Source of the DNA: CAITSH01 sp025356665 | GTDB lineage: Bacteria > Pseudomonadota > Gammaproteobacteria > Burkholderiales > SG8-39 | DNA: 64,000 bases | NCBI GenBank assembly: GCA_025356665.1 | Contig: JANXRV010000089.1 | Span: forward strand, 10,511-74,510 | Direction: 5' to 3' | Shown here: positions 18,571 through 27,453 of the stretch, piece by piece | How the letters are laid out: the number at the start of each line of letters is the position of its first letter | Position numbering within the stretch: the first letter of the stretch is position 1 | Position numbers and translations under genes: made by a program | The notes under the pieces: model-generated | The model's database searches: none | Seen by the model: only the letters and a program-made list of their open reading frames with translations | What the model was told of the DNA's origin: nothing

Positions 18571-19737
18571 TTGAAGCGAAGCACCGCGCGTATTCTCACC
18601 ACCCATGTCGGCAGCCTGATCCGTCCCGAGCCCCTGCTCGATTGCATGCGCGCCAAACTCGCCGGCAAGCCGGTGGATGACGCAACTTATGCACGCGCGC
18701 TGTCACAATCGGTGGACGAAATTGTGCGCGGCCAGGCGCAGGCCGGCGTGGATGTGATCAGCGACGGCGAATGCGGCAAAGCCATCAGCTGGTCGCAATA
18801 CGCGCTCGAACGCCTGTCGGGCTTTGAGCGCCAGCCCTTTGAGCCGGGGCGCAACACCTTTGCCCGCGGCGCCGACCGCACCCGCTTCCCCGGCTTCTAC
18901 GACGAGATGGACAAACGCGACGGCGTGGCCACCACCGCCGACTCGGTCTGCGTGGGCCCCATCAGCTATACCGGACAGCCGCAATTGCAGCGTGACATCG
19001 ACAACCTGCGCGCCGCGATGAAAAACGTGTCGGTGGAAGAAGGTTTTCTGCCGGTGGCCGCGCCCTCGAGCGTGATACCGGACCGCATCAACCAATACTA
19101 TCCGACCGAGGACGCCTCTCTGGAGGCCATCGCCGACGCGATGCGCGTCGAATACCGCATGATTGCCGAGGCCGGATTCCTGGTGCAACTCGACGACGCC
19201 CGTGCCGCCGTAACCTACGACCGCATGGTGCCGCCGGCCACTAAAACCGACTATCTGAGCTGGCTCGCCAGGCAGGTCGAAGTCATCAACCACGCACTCG
19301 AGGGCATCCCCGAAGAAAAGGTGCGCTATCACGTCTGCTGGGGCAGCTGGCCCGGCCCTCACACCACCGACGTTCCGCTCAAGGACATTGTCAAGCTGGT
19401 GTTGAAGGTCAAGGCCGGCACCTACCTTATCGAAGGTGCCAATCCGCGCCACGAACATGAGTGGCGCGTCTGGGAAAGCGTCAAGCTACCGGCCGGAAAG
19501 GTGCTGGCACCGGGCGTGATCAGCCACGCCACCAGCGTGGTCGAGCATCCGGAACTGGTGGCCGAGCGCATCGTGCGCGTGGCCAAACTGGTCGGCCGCG
19601 AAAATTACATCGCCAGCACCGACTGCGGTTTCGCCCAGGGTCCCTTCCATCGCCGCGTGCACCCCAGCATCATGTGGGCCAAGCTTGAAGCCATGGCCGA
19701 GGGCGCAAAAATAGCCAGCAAGGCACTCTGGGGCTGA
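18571..19737 (+). CDS. Cobalamin-independent methionine-synthase C-domain-like enzyme (MetE-C / vitamin-B12-independent family)
   Basis: This 388-residue protein corresponds to the catalytic C-terminal barrel of MetE only. The zinc-site residues appear conserved: H254-x-C256 (YHVCWGS), E288 (LIEGANPR) and C352 (TDCGFAQG). TTG 18571 is chosen because GGAG lies about seven bases upstream and TTHVGSL follows directly, as in relatives. Stand-alone members transfer methyl or other groups to thiols, or cleave thioethers as in epoxyalkane:CoM transferase. Its neighbours (Bug receptor, serine hydrolase, racemase-like protein) point to catabolism rather than methionine synthesis. Confidence 0.85.
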   Translation: MKRSTARILTTHVGSLIRPEPLLDCMRAKLAGKPVDDATYARALSQSVDEIVRGQAQAGVDVISDGECGKAISWSQYALERLSGFERQPFEPGRNTFARGADRTRFPGFYDEMDKRDGVATTADSVCVGPISYTGQPQLQRDIDNLRAAMKNVSVEEGFLPVAAPSSVIPDRINQYYPTEDASLEAIADAMRVEYRMIAEAGFLVQLDDARAAVTYDRMVPPATKTDYLSWLARQVEVINHALEGIPEEKVRYHVCWGSWPGPHTTDVPLKDIVKLVLKVKAGTYLIEGANPRHEHEWRVWESVKLPAGKVLAPGVISHATSVVEHPELVAERIVRVAKLVGRENYIASTDCGFAQGPFHRRVHPSIMWAKLEAMAEGAKIASKALWG

Positions 19738-19788
19738 GTCCCCGGCTGATGGGTCAAACCGAAGTATCGCCGCGCATCGCAAAATAGG

Positions 19789-19819
19789 CTGGAAATGCCC
19801 GCCTGGAGCGGCTTTCCAG
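19789..19819. repeat. 31-bp palindromic repeat, copy 3
   Basis: Perfect CTGGAAA / TTTCCAG arms with the 17-base interior TGCCCGCCTGGAGCGGC. It lies between the MetE-like gene and the next receptor gene, about 50 bases after the MetE-like stop. Confidence 0.82.
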
Positions 19820-19958
19820 CCATCGGCCGCGCCGGCACATCAAGCGCCCGGAGCGGCGTGAGGCCTTGCCGGCCTCAGCTTCGGGCGCAATAGCCCATAA
19901 TCGCACTCTGGATCAAGCCATAGAAGCTCGACGCAGACATCTCAATGAGGAGAACGCC

Positions 19959-20933
19959 ATGACCCGTTTCGCCCGACTTGCCGCACCAGCCTTGTTCACC
20001 CTGCTCACCGTTTTCACCGCCACCGGAGCCCTCGCGGCAGACTACCCGGTGCGCCCGATCAAGTGGGTCGTACCCTACACCCCGGGCGGCACCACAGACG
20101 TACTCGCGCGCATTGTCGCGCAATGGCTGTCGGAAAAACTCGGCCAGTCCGTCATCGTCGAAAACAAGCCAGGCGGCGGCAACAACATCGGCGTGGACTA
20201 CGTCGTCAAGTCGGCCCCGGACGGCTACACCATGCTGCTCGTCAACCCGGCCAACGGCATCAATGCCACGCTCTACAAAAACCTGCCCTTCAATTTTGTC
20301 CGCGATATCGCGCCGGTTGCCGGCCTGGTGAAGTCGCCAAACGTGATGGAGGTGACCAATAACTTTCCGGCCAAGACCGTGGCCGAGTTCATCGCCTATT
20401 GCAAAGCCAATCCGGGCAAGATCAACATGGCCTCCTCGGGCAGCGGCACCTCGGTGCACATGTCAGGCGAGCTGTTCAAGTTCATGACCGGATGCGACAT
20501 GCTGCACGTGCCCTTCAAGGGCGCCGGCCCGGCACTGACCGAGCTGATCGGCGGCCAGGTGCACGTGCTGTTCGACAACCTGCCCTCGTCCATCGGGCAC
20601 ATCAAGGGCGGGCGCATCCGCGCCCTCGCCGTAACTTCGACGACAACCGAGCCGTCGCTGCCGGGCGTCCCGACAGTCGCCGCCACCGTGCCCGGCTACG
20701 AGGCCACCGCTTGGTTCGGTATCGGCATGCCCAAAGGCACGCCAACGGACATCATCGAAAAGATCAATGCCGAGGTGAACCGCGCCCTCAACGACCCGGG
20801 CATGCGCGCCAAACTCGCCGAGCTCGGCGGCCGGCCGATACCGGGCACGCCGGCGGACTTCGGCAAAATCATCGTTGAGGAAATCAACAAATGGGAGAAA
20901 GTCGTCATCAGCTCCGGCGCCAAGGTGGAATAA
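19959..20933 (+). CDS. Bug/TctC-family periplasmic receptor
   Basis: The 324-residue product from ATG 19959 begins with a clean signal peptide (MTRFARLAAPALFTLLTVF, cleavage near GALAADYP). It is preceded by a GAGGAG ribosome-binding site, which decides against the longer in-frame start at 19866. Signatures are IKWVVPYTPGGTTDVLARIV, QSVIVENKPGGGNNIGVD and ATAWFGIGMPKGTP. It is encoded between the MetE-like enzyme and a serine hydrolase, all on the plus strand. No TctAB genes accompany it. Confidence 0.93.
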   Translation: MTRFARLAAPALFTLLTVFTATGALAADYPVRPIKWVVPYTPGGTTDVLARIVAQWLSEKLGQSVIVENKPGGGNNIGVDYVVKSAPDGYTMLLVNPANGINATLYKNLPFNFVRDIAPVAGLVKSPNVMEVTNNFPAKTVAEFIAYCKANPGKINMASSGSGTSVHMSGELFKFMTGCDMLHVPFKGAGPALTELIGGQVHVLFDNLPSSIGHIKGGRIRALAVTSTTTEPSLPGVPTVAATVPGYEATAWFGIGMPKGTPTDIIEKINAEVNRALNDPGMRAKLAELGGRPIPGTPADFGKIIVEEINKWEKVVISSGAKVE

Positions 20934-20956
20934 GGACGGGGACGAAGGCAAAAACG

Positions 20957-22060
20957 ATGACGACAGGGACGACAGCGACAACGCACGATCACGACGGACT
21001 GCGCCAGGCGGTCGATTTCGCCGTGGCCCACGAAACCTCGTGGGATCGCGACAACAGCGACAACTGGGGCATTCACAACGCCGACCGGCCGCCATGGAAC
21101 CGCTTGCTCGGTCCGGTGCATCCGCGCGGGCCGGTTTCCGGCGTGATACAGGTGGCCGGCCAGAAACGCATTGCATGGGGCGAGCCCGACCGCGCCGACC
21201 TGACATTCTCGGTGGCCAAGACCTGCCTCGCACTGCTCGCCGGCGTGGCGCACGACCGCGGGCTGCTGCCCGATCTAGATGAGGCGGTAAGCAGCAAGGT
21301 GCCCGGGGTCGGGTTCGACAGTGCGCCCAACCGCAGCGTCACCTGGATGCAACTGCTGCAACAAACCAGTGAATGGGAGGGCGAATGTTTCGGCGTGCCC
21401 GACCAGGTCGACCGCTACCGCCACCTGCAATACCAGCCATCGCGCGACCTTCAGGGACACAGCAAGGGCGACGCGCGAGCGCTGCAGGCACCGGGCAGCT
21501 ACTGGGAGTACAACGACGTGCGCATCAACGCGCTGGCGCTGGCGCTGCTGCACCTGTTCCGCCGGCCGCTGCCCGAGGTGTTCCGCGACACCATCATGCA
21601 ACCCATAGGCGCAAGCGGCGACTGGCGCTGGGTCGGCTATGACAACAGCTGGGTCGAGATCGACGGCAAACGCATGCAGTCGGTACCGGGCGGCACGCAC
21701 TGGGGCGGCGGCATGTCGATCAGCAGCGCCGACCAGGCGCTGATCGGACAGCTACTGCTTGACCAGGGGCGGGCCAAGGGCGCGCAGGTGCTATCGGCGG
21801 AATGGGTCAGACGCATGCAGACACCCTGCGCCATCGCACCCTGGTACGGCACGCTAGTCTGGCTCAACCGGCTGCGCGGTGTGTTTCCCAGCGCATCGGC
21901 ATCGAGCGTATTCGCCATCGGCGCCGGTGCCTCGGTGGTCTGGATCGACCCCGACCGGCAGATGGTGGCGGTGGTGCGCTGGATAGACGGCGGCCAGATT
22001 GACGGCTTTTGCCGGCGCGTGGCCGCCGCCATTCCCACGCTGAATGGCGCGGCGGCATGA
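20957..22060 (+). CDS. Class C beta-lactamase-related serine hydrolase
   Basis: This 367-residue protein has the SxxK nucleophile motif S85-V-A-K88 (LTFSVAKTCLALLAG) and a YND triplet at 185-187 where the family Tyr is expected. C-terminal features are GGTHWGGGMSISSADQALIG and a final MVAVVRWIDG strand. Relatives act as esterases, amidases or D-aminopeptidases rather than antibiotic-resistance enzymes. I prefer ATG 20957 (24 bases after the receptor stop, AAGG upstream) to the frame start at 20891 inside the receptor gene. No signal peptide is seen, so it is probably cytosolic. Confidence 0.83.
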   Translation: MTTGTTATTHDHDGLRQAVDFAVAHETSWDRDNSDNWGIHNADRPPWNRLLGPVHPRGPVSGVIQVAGQKRIAWGEPDRADLTFSVAKTCLALLAGVAHDRGLLPDLDEAVSSKVPGVGFDSAPNRSVTWMQLLQQTSEWEGECFGVPDQVDRYRHLQYQPSRDLQGHSKGDARALQAPGSYWEYNDVRINALALALLHLFRRPLPEVFRDTIMQPIGASGDWRWVGYDNSWVEIDGKRMQSVPGGTHWGGGMSISSADQALIGQLLLDQGRAKGAQVLSAEWVRRMQTPCAIAPWYGTLVWLNRLRGVFPSASASSVFAIGAGASVVWIDPDRQMVAVVRWIDGGQIDGFCRRVAAAIPTLNGAAA

Positions 22061-22152
22061 GCTTGCACGTCGCCGCCCGCAGCCAGGGACGATACGGCCG
22101 ATACGACAAAAAATAAGCTAGTTACTTCAAGGACAACAAGGGAGCAACAGGC

Positions 22153-22923
22153 ATGGAAGGATGGCGAGCAAGACTGGGTTTCATGATTCCGCCGGGAACA
22201 CCGACAGTCGAACGGGAAATGGTTGAGCTCGCGCCAAAGGGCGTGTCAGCGCACTTTGCGCGCATGGTCGCACGCGGTCCTGTGGGCACGCTCGCCAACC
22301 TGCAGTCGCGTGCGGCGAGCCAACTCGAGCACATGGACGAGACGGTCGATTCCATCGCCAGCGTCGAACCCGATGTGATCGTGCTGGCGCACACCGCCAC
22401 CAGCTACGTGCTTGGCCGGGACGGCGACGAGAAGCTCGCGCGGCGCCAGGAAGAACGCACCGGCATCCCTTTCATTTCTGCGCTGGGCAGCGCCGCCGCA
22501 GCGCTCGCGGCCCTGGGCGTGCGCAAAATCGCCATCGGCACCCCCTACGACCAGGCGCTCACGCTGCGCAGCAAGGCCGTGCTGCAGGAGTACGGCTTCG
22601 AGGTCGTGCATGCCGAGTGCCTGCCCGATGTGAAGAATATTTTTGAGGAGACCCAGCGCCGGATCTACGGCCTCGTAAAGGGCGTCAACCGTCCGGATGC
22701 GGATGCGGTGTTCATCAGCGGCGTGGGACTGCCGACGCTATCGATACTGGGCGCTGCGGAAACCGACCTGGGCAAGCCGGTGCTGTCTAGCGCCTTGTCG
22801 ATGATGTGGAACGCCTTGCGCACCAGCGGCATCGGTACACCGATAGCGGGCTATGGCCGGCTGCTGCAAGATCCCCAGTACCGGCCGGCATCGGCTTATC
22901 GTCGGCCAAAACGCCAAGAATAG
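22153..22923 (+). CDS. Maleate-isomerase / Asp-Glu-racemase superfamily protein lacking catalytic cysteines
   Basis: The 256-residue protein matches the maleate-isomerase/AMDase layout: LGFMIPPGTPTVEREM at the start, VIVLAHTATSYVLG in the first half, and VFISGVGLPTLSILG followed by GKPVLSSALSMMWNALR in the second. By eye, the catalytic cysteines are replaced by Thr81 and Gly190. Its only cysteine (HAECLPD) is elsewhere. It is the last gene of the plus-strand run starting at 18571 and is convergent with the twin-receptor cassette. Function unknown; a non-cysteine lyase or isomerase is possible. Confidence 0.8.
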   Translation: MEGWRARLGFMIPPGTPTVEREMVELAPKGVSAHFARMVARGPVGTLANLQSRAASQLEHMDETVDSIASVEPDVIVLAHTATSYVLGRDGDEKLARRQEERTGIPFISALGSAAAALAALGVRKIAIGTPYDQALTLRSKAVLQEYGFEVVHAECLPDVKNIFEETQRRIYGLVKGVNRPDADAVFISGVGLPTLSILGAAETDLGKPVLSSALSMMWNALRTSGIGTPIAGYGRLLQDPQYRPASAYRRPKRQE

Positions 22924-22959
22924 AAAGGCCTGCCCGGGGCCGGCAAAGGAGGGCCCCTT

Positions 22960-23019
22960 GACAGGCTTCCCTCTGCAGCAAGGGAAATACAAGGGAGCTT
23001 GCCCCCTTGTGCGGTGAAT
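22960..23019 (+). repeat. 60-bp inverted repeat, left copy
   Basis: This segment matches the reverse complement of 25227-25286 at 54 of 60 positions (counted by eye), including a 25-base identical core from TACAAGGG to CTTGTGC. It contains two small stem-loops (TTCCCT/AAGGGAA and ACAAGGG/CCCTTGT) and lies in a convergent gap, so it may also act as a terminator. A further GGGGCC/GGCCCC hairpin lies just before it (22935-22957). Confidence 0.85.
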
Positions 23020-23066
23020 CCCCGAGACTGAGCCTAAGCTAATGCTAGTGCTAAGACGCGGCTCGC

Positions 23067-24107
23067 TTACTCCGCCTTGATATTAGCGGCGCGAATGACA
23101 CCGCCCCAGCGGGTCAATTCGGCTTCAAGAAATTTATGGAAATCCGGCGGCGACATCGGCGCATAGGCATCAAGCCCGATCTTTTGCAACATCGATTGCG
23201 TGTCGGCTGATTTGAGCACCGCCGCCATATCGACGGCGAGGCGCTGCCCGATCGCCGGAGGCAAACCGACCGGTGCGACAAAGCCGAACCAGTTGGCGAA
23301 ATCCATACTCTCAAACCCCTCCTCCCTGAGCGTACTGACATCCGGCATATCGAAAAAACGCCCATGGGTTGAGACGGCAAAAACCTTGAGCTTGCCGGCT
23401 TTGCGTAGCGTGGCCGCACTGCCTGCGGGCAGCATCTGCAAATCAGTCTGGCCACCAAGCAAGGACGTGATCGCCGGCGCCTGCCCCTGAAAAGGAACGT
23501 GCAGGATGTTCAGCCCGGCGAGGCCCTTGAACGTCTCCATGGCGATCTGCGAGGTGCTGCCCAGTCCGGCCGACGAGTAGGTGAACTTGCCCGGCTGCGA
23601 CTTGATCAGCGCCAGCAGCTCCCGCGTCGTGTTTGCCGGAAAATCCGGACGCGCCACCAGCGCGAACGGGTTGATGGCGAAGGGCATGATCGCAACAAAA
23701 TCCTTCAGCGGCTCGTAGGAGAGCTTGCTGCGCATGTTCGGCGCGATGGCATGGGTTTCCGCGCTGGCCAGCAGCAGGGTGTAGCCATCGGCGGGGGCGC
23801 GCGCCACCGCCTCGGCGCCAATGGTGCCGGCGGCACCGGCCCTGTTCTCGACGATGACCGGCGCGGCCATGCGCTCGGACAGCCGCTGCGCCATCACCCG
23901 CCCGACCGAGTCGGAGGCGCCGCCGGCTGGCCACGGAACGACGATCCGGATAGCCTTGTTGGGGTAGGCCTGTGCAAAGGCCGGTCCTGAGACGAAACCG
24001 GCGACCCCGGCCAGGGTGGCGAAGCAGGCCATTGCAGCCACGAACCTTGATACGCGTATGGGTTTCGGCGCTGCGTTACCGCTCTGGCCGTCGCTGCTCT
24101 TTTTCAA
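23067..24107 (-). CDS. Bug/TctC-family periplasmic receptor, member of a tandem pair
   Basis: From TTG 24107 the product is 346 residues. GGGAG lies six bases upstream of this TTG, which makes it a better start than the TTG at 24137. A hydrophobic export signal (FVAAMACFATLAGVAGFVSG) precedes IRIVVPWPAGGASDSVGRVM, APVIVENRAGAAGTIGAE, LLLASAETHAIAP and MDFANWFGFVAPVG. It shares ASAETH, HVPFQG and NWFG with the next gene upstream, closer to it than to the other receptors here, so the pair probably arose by tandem duplication. Confidence 0.9.
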   Translation of the reverse strand: MKKSSDGQSGNAAPKPIRVSRFVAAMACFATLAGVAGFVSGPAFAQAYPNKAIRIVVPWPAGGASDSVGRVMAQRLSERMAAPVIVENRAGAAGTIGAEAVARAPADGYTLLLASAETHAIAPNMRSKLSYEPLKDFVAIMPFAINPFALVARPDFPANTTRELLALIKSQPGKFTYSSAGLGSTSQIAMETFKGLAGLNILHVPFQGQAPAITSLLGGQTDLQMLPAGSAATLRKAGKLKVFAVSTHGRFFDMPDVSTLREEGFESMDFANWFGFVAPVGLPPAIGQRLAVDMAAVLKSADTQSMLQKIGLDAYAPMSPPDFHKFLEAELTRWGGVIRAANIKAE

Positions 24108-24161
24108 TTCAATCTCCCGTATGAGGATTATTTTCAAGCGATCGCGCTCTGACCGACGCCC

Positions 24162-25181
24162 TTATTTTTGCTCGAGGCGGATGTTGGCGCGATTAATCAC
24201 CTCGCCCCAGCGCACCACCTCGGTTGATACGAACTGCCGGAATTCATCCTGCGACAGCGGGAATGCCTCAACACCGGCTGCGCGCAACTGCGCCTGGACC
24301 TCGGGCGACTTCACCACGGCGACGATGTCCTCGACCAGGCGTTGCACCACGGCCGCCGGCGTCTTCGCCGGCACCATGATGCCGAACCAGTTGGCGACAT
24401 CCATGCGCTGAAAGCCTTCGTTCTGCAGCGTCGGGACATCATCGAGCAGGTTCGACTTGGAGGCGGTCATCATGCCGTAGACCTGGATCTTTCCGGTTTT
24501 GCGCAAGGCCAGCACACGACCGACCGGCAACACCATGAGGTCGATCTGGCCGCCCAGCAGCGCCGTCTCGGCCGGTGCGGTTCCCTGGAAGGGCACATGC
24601 AGGAAGTCAATGCCCGCCTGTCCCTTGAACATTTCCATCGCAACCTGGCCGGTGCTGCCTATGCCCCAGGTGCCGTAGGTGAGCTTGCCCGGGTTGGCCT
24701 TGGCGAAAGCCACCAGCTCAGCCGTGCTCTTGGCTGACAGTGTCGCCCGGCCGACCAGCACAAACGGATTCTTGGCAAAGGTGGCGATAGGGATGAAATC
24801 GCCAATCGGGTCATAGGGCGGCTTGCGCCCGGCGCCCATGCCGATCGAATGGGTCTCCGCGCTCGCCACCAGCAGCGTGTAGCCGTCAGGCGCAGAACGC
24901 GCCGCCGCGTCGGCACCGATCATGCCGTTGGCGCCACTGCGGTTCTCGACAATCACCGAAGCGGCGAGTTTCTCCGAAAGGCGTAGTGCGATGATGCGCG
25001 ACACCGCGTCAGTGGTGCCGCCCGCCGGCCAGGGCACAATAAGCTTGACCGGCCGTTCGGGATAGGCGGCTGCAGCTGATGCGGCCAGAAAAACCAATGC
25101 TGCGCCCAGCATCCCGCGCCGAAAAAAAGAACGGCATGCCGATGTGATCCGCGCAAGACAGCAATGGCTTGTTCGATGCAT
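24162..25181 (-). CDS. Bug/TctC-family periplasmic receptor, member of a tandem pair
   Basis: This 339-residue receptor has an N-terminal signal segment (GMLGAALVFLAASAAAAYP) and signatures VKLIVPWPAGGTTDAVSRII, ASVIVENRSGANGMIGAD, LLVASAETHSIGMGAG and MDVANWFGIMVPAKTP. It lies 54 bases upstream of its paralogue in the same direction. The two-gene unit is bracketed by a 60-bp inverted repeat and follows a flavin-oxidoreductase/aldolase gene pair on the same strand. The ligand is unknown; relatives bind carboxylates. Confidence 0.91.
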   Translation of the reverse strand: MHRTSHCCLARITSACRSFFRRGMLGAALVFLAASAAAAYPERPVKLIVPWPAGGTTDAVSRIIALRLSEKLAASVIVENRSGANGMIGADAAARSAPDGYTLLVASAETHSIGMGAGRKPPYDPIGDFIPIATFAKNPFVLVGRATLSAKSTAELVAFAKANPGKLTYGTWGIGSTGQVAMEMFKGQAGIDFLHVPFQGTAPAETALLGGQIDLMVLPVGRVLALRKTGKIQVYGMMTASKSNLLDDVPTLQNEGFQRMDVANWFGIMVPAKTPAAVVQRLVEDIVAVVKSPEVQAQLRAAGVEAFPLSQDEFRQFVSTEVVRWGEVINRANIRLEQK

Positions 25182-25226
25182 GACGCCTCCTTTTATTACC
25201 GCCGGTTTTCCGGCTTTGTTTTAAAT

Positions 25227-25286
25227 ATTCACTGCACAAGGGGGCAAGCTCCCTTGTATATCCCCCACTGCAGAGGGAAGCTTGTC
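25227..25286 (-). repeat. 60-bp inverted repeat, right copy
   Basis: Reverse-complement partner of 22960-23019 (54/60 identical). It sits upstream of the tandem receptor pair, between that pair and the flavin-oxidoreductase gene. The two copies bracket a 2.3-kb segment containing only the two receptor genes. Confidence 0.85.
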
Positions 25287-25382
25287 GGAGCCGTCTCACT
25301 TTCAGGACTTTATCAGCGCTGCCTTAATCTTAAGTACAAACACCGTTAGTACGAACACCGTTTCGCCGCCGCTTCGGCCGGC

Positions 25383-27395
25383 TCAAATACGGTTCCCGGC
25401 CGCATGACCCTCGGTGGTCGCGCTAAGCACATCGCGCGCGCATTGGCTGTCGCCGATGCAATGCACTTCCATGCCCGCGGCGCGAAGCGGCGCGCACAGC
25501 GAATCGTTGGGCGCACGCGGCGTCGACCAGGCAAAAAAGGCGACCTCGTCGATCTCAGCAACGTCGCCATTGTATAGGTTCGCGTATTCAAGTCGGCCCT
25601 GCTCGAAACTGTCGGTGCAGCGCGGCTCGGACAGCACTTTGATGCTGACGCGCAGCGCGCTCATGCGCCGCAGGATGCCCTGGCGCGTCACCAGCGAGGT
25701 GAAGGTCGCGATGGTGTCGCGCGGCGTGATGATGACGACGCGCTCGAACAAGGCGTGCAGCCACTCCGCCGCCGCGTAAGTACCCTCAGTGTGGTCCGTG
25801 TCATAGATGACCGCCGTACCCGGCTGCCTCGTCCTGAAACGCAGCAACTGGGCCATCGCCGCACGCAGATCGGGCACCAGACCGTCTTGGCGCAAGGCTG
25901 CCGGCAGCCATTCGGGGGCGAGCATATGGGCGCCAGCGGCGATCACCACCGCTTCGGGCTTGAGCGCAGACACATCCGCCAGCGAGGCCGTCACACCCAG
26001 CTCGAAGACAACGCCCTCGCGCAGCGCCGCAGCATGTTGGTAATCGTAAATACTACTGAGCGAATCGCCGCCGGGCAGCAGCGCGTGCAGGCGCGTCTTG
26101 CCGCCCACCTGGGCTGATGCACCCAGCACCGTAACCTGGTGGCCGCGCGCCGCCGCCACCCAGGCGGCCTCCAGGCCGGCGATACCGGCGCCAACCACCA
26201 CCACGCGTTTTTTTTGCTTCGCGGGCGCAGGCCGCCAGGCCAGTTCATCGGCTTCGCCGACGCGCGGATTGTTGTCGCAGGCAAGGGGCAGGCGCAGGCC
26301 GGTGACGCGCTCCCAACAGGTGTTGCATGACACGCAGTACCGAATGTCGTGGGCGCGCCCGGCAACCGCCTTGTTGAGCCAGGCGGCATCGGCGATCAAC
26401 GGCCGCCCAAGGCCGATCAACTCCGCGTCGCCGCGCGCGATCAGGCCCTCCGCCTCGGCCGGATCGGTGATGCGCCCCAGCGCCATCACCGGCACGCCGT
26501 TGACGGCGCGGCGCAATTCGCGCATCAGCGGCACGTAGGGCATGCGCGGCGCATGGCCGTCCGGCACATGCTGCTCCAGCGAATGCGCATGACTGCCGTG
26601 CGCAAAGCAGACATAGTCGACATTGCCAACTGCGGTGAGTTGCGTGGCGATGGCCGCCGCCTCCGCCGCACCGACGCTGCCGGCCACACCATCGTTGCCC
26701 GGCAGCTTCAAGCCGATGATGAAACCTGCGCCACAGGCGGCGCGGATGGCGGCGACCAGTTCGGCGACAATGCGCGTGCGGCCCGCCACATCACCGCCAT
26801 AGCGATCAGTGCGCAGGTTGGCGCGCGGCGACAGGAACTGGTTGAACAGGTGGCCGTGCCCGGCGGATATTTCCACGCCGCTGAAACCGCAACGCTGCAG
26901 TCTGGCGGAGGACCCGGACATTTCCACAATCAGCTGCTCGATGTCGGCAATAGAGAGCGCACGCGGCACGCTCCAGCTCAGGTCGTCGGGCAGCACCGAG
27001 GCGCTGGTCGCATCCGTAACCCGTCCCGGAATATTGCGGCCACGACCGCGATCGACAATCTGCGCCAGCAAGCGGCAATCCTGCGACTCCACCGCATCGG
27101 CCCAGCGACTGAGCCCATCAAGGTTGTCGTCATTCCAGGCGCGCACGCGGCTGGGCACATCGAACCCACGCCACATGCCCAAAGGCTCGGCCACGATCAT
27201 GGCCGCGCCGCCACGGGCACGGCTGGCGTGGTAATTCACCAGTCGATCGGTGACGCGCGCCGCCGCGGCGAACTGGGTCGATATTGATGCGTGCACGATG
27301 CGGTTGCGCAACAGCCGGCCGGCCAGCAAAAACGGCGCCATCATCGCCGGGTAGGCTGCAGCGTCGGGGATGCCTCCCGGTGACTCCGGCCCCAT
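25383..27395 (-). CDS. NADH:flavin oxidoreductase / 2,4-dienoyl-CoA-reductase-like FMN-FeS-FAD enzyme
   Basis: The 670-residue enzyme has an N-terminal old-yellow-enzyme barrel (LLRNRIVHASISTQFA, GVEISAGHGHLFNQFLSP). A [4Fe-4S] motif follows (CVSCNTCW then a distal Cys in LPLACDNNP). The C-terminal half is a dinucleotide-binding domain (VVVVGAGIAGLEAAW). This matches the FadH/trimethylamine-dehydrogenase class. ATG 27395 begins a family-like sequence; the open frame to 27647 overlaps the aldolase gene and is low-complexity. Members reduce conjugated enones or dienoyl-CoAs. It starts 58 bases after the aldolase stop and is probably cotranscribed. Confidence 0.88.
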   Translation of the reverse strand: MGPESPGGIPDAAAYPAMMAPFLLAGRLLRNRIVHASISTQFAAAARVTDRLVNYHASRARGGAAMIVAEPLGMWRGFDVPSRVRAWNDDNLDGLSRWADAVESQDCRLLAQIVDRGRGRNIPGRVTDATSASVLPDDLSWSVPRALSIADIEQLIVEMSGSSARLQRCGFSGVEISAGHGHLFNQFLSPRANLRTDRYGGDVAGRTRIVAELVAAIRAACGAGFIIGLKLPGNDGVAGSVGAAEAAAIATQLTAVGNVDYVCFAHGSHAHSLEQHVPDGHAPRMPYVPLMRELRRAVNGVPVMALGRITDPAEAEGLIARGDAELIGLGRPLIADAAWLNKAVAGRAHDIRYCVSCNTCWERVTGLRLPLACDNNPRVGEADELAWRPAPAKQKKRVVVVGAGIAGLEAAWVAAARGHQVTVLGASAQVGGKTRLHALLPGGDSLSSIYDYQHAAALREGVVFELGVTASLADVSALKPEAVVIAAGAHMLAPEWLPAALRQDGLVPDLRAAMAQLLRFRTRQPGTAVIYDTDHTEGTYAAAEWLHALFERVVIITPRDTIATFTSLVTRQGILRRMSALRVSIKVLSEPRCTDSFEQGRLEYANLYNGDVAEIDEVAFFAWSTPRAPNDSLCAPLRAAGMEVHCIGDSQCARDVLSATTEGHAAGNRI

Positions 27396-27453
27396 GCTTA
27401 TCCGGGTGCGCCGCGCCGCGGCATCACCCGCGCAATCGTTTTGGACCGCAGGA

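Noticed and set aside
22935..22960. Separate intrinsic terminator between the racemase-like gene and the inverted repeat
   Set aside because: GGGGCC/GGCCCC can pair, but there is no T-run and it merges with the inverted-repeat structure, so it is mentioned there only.
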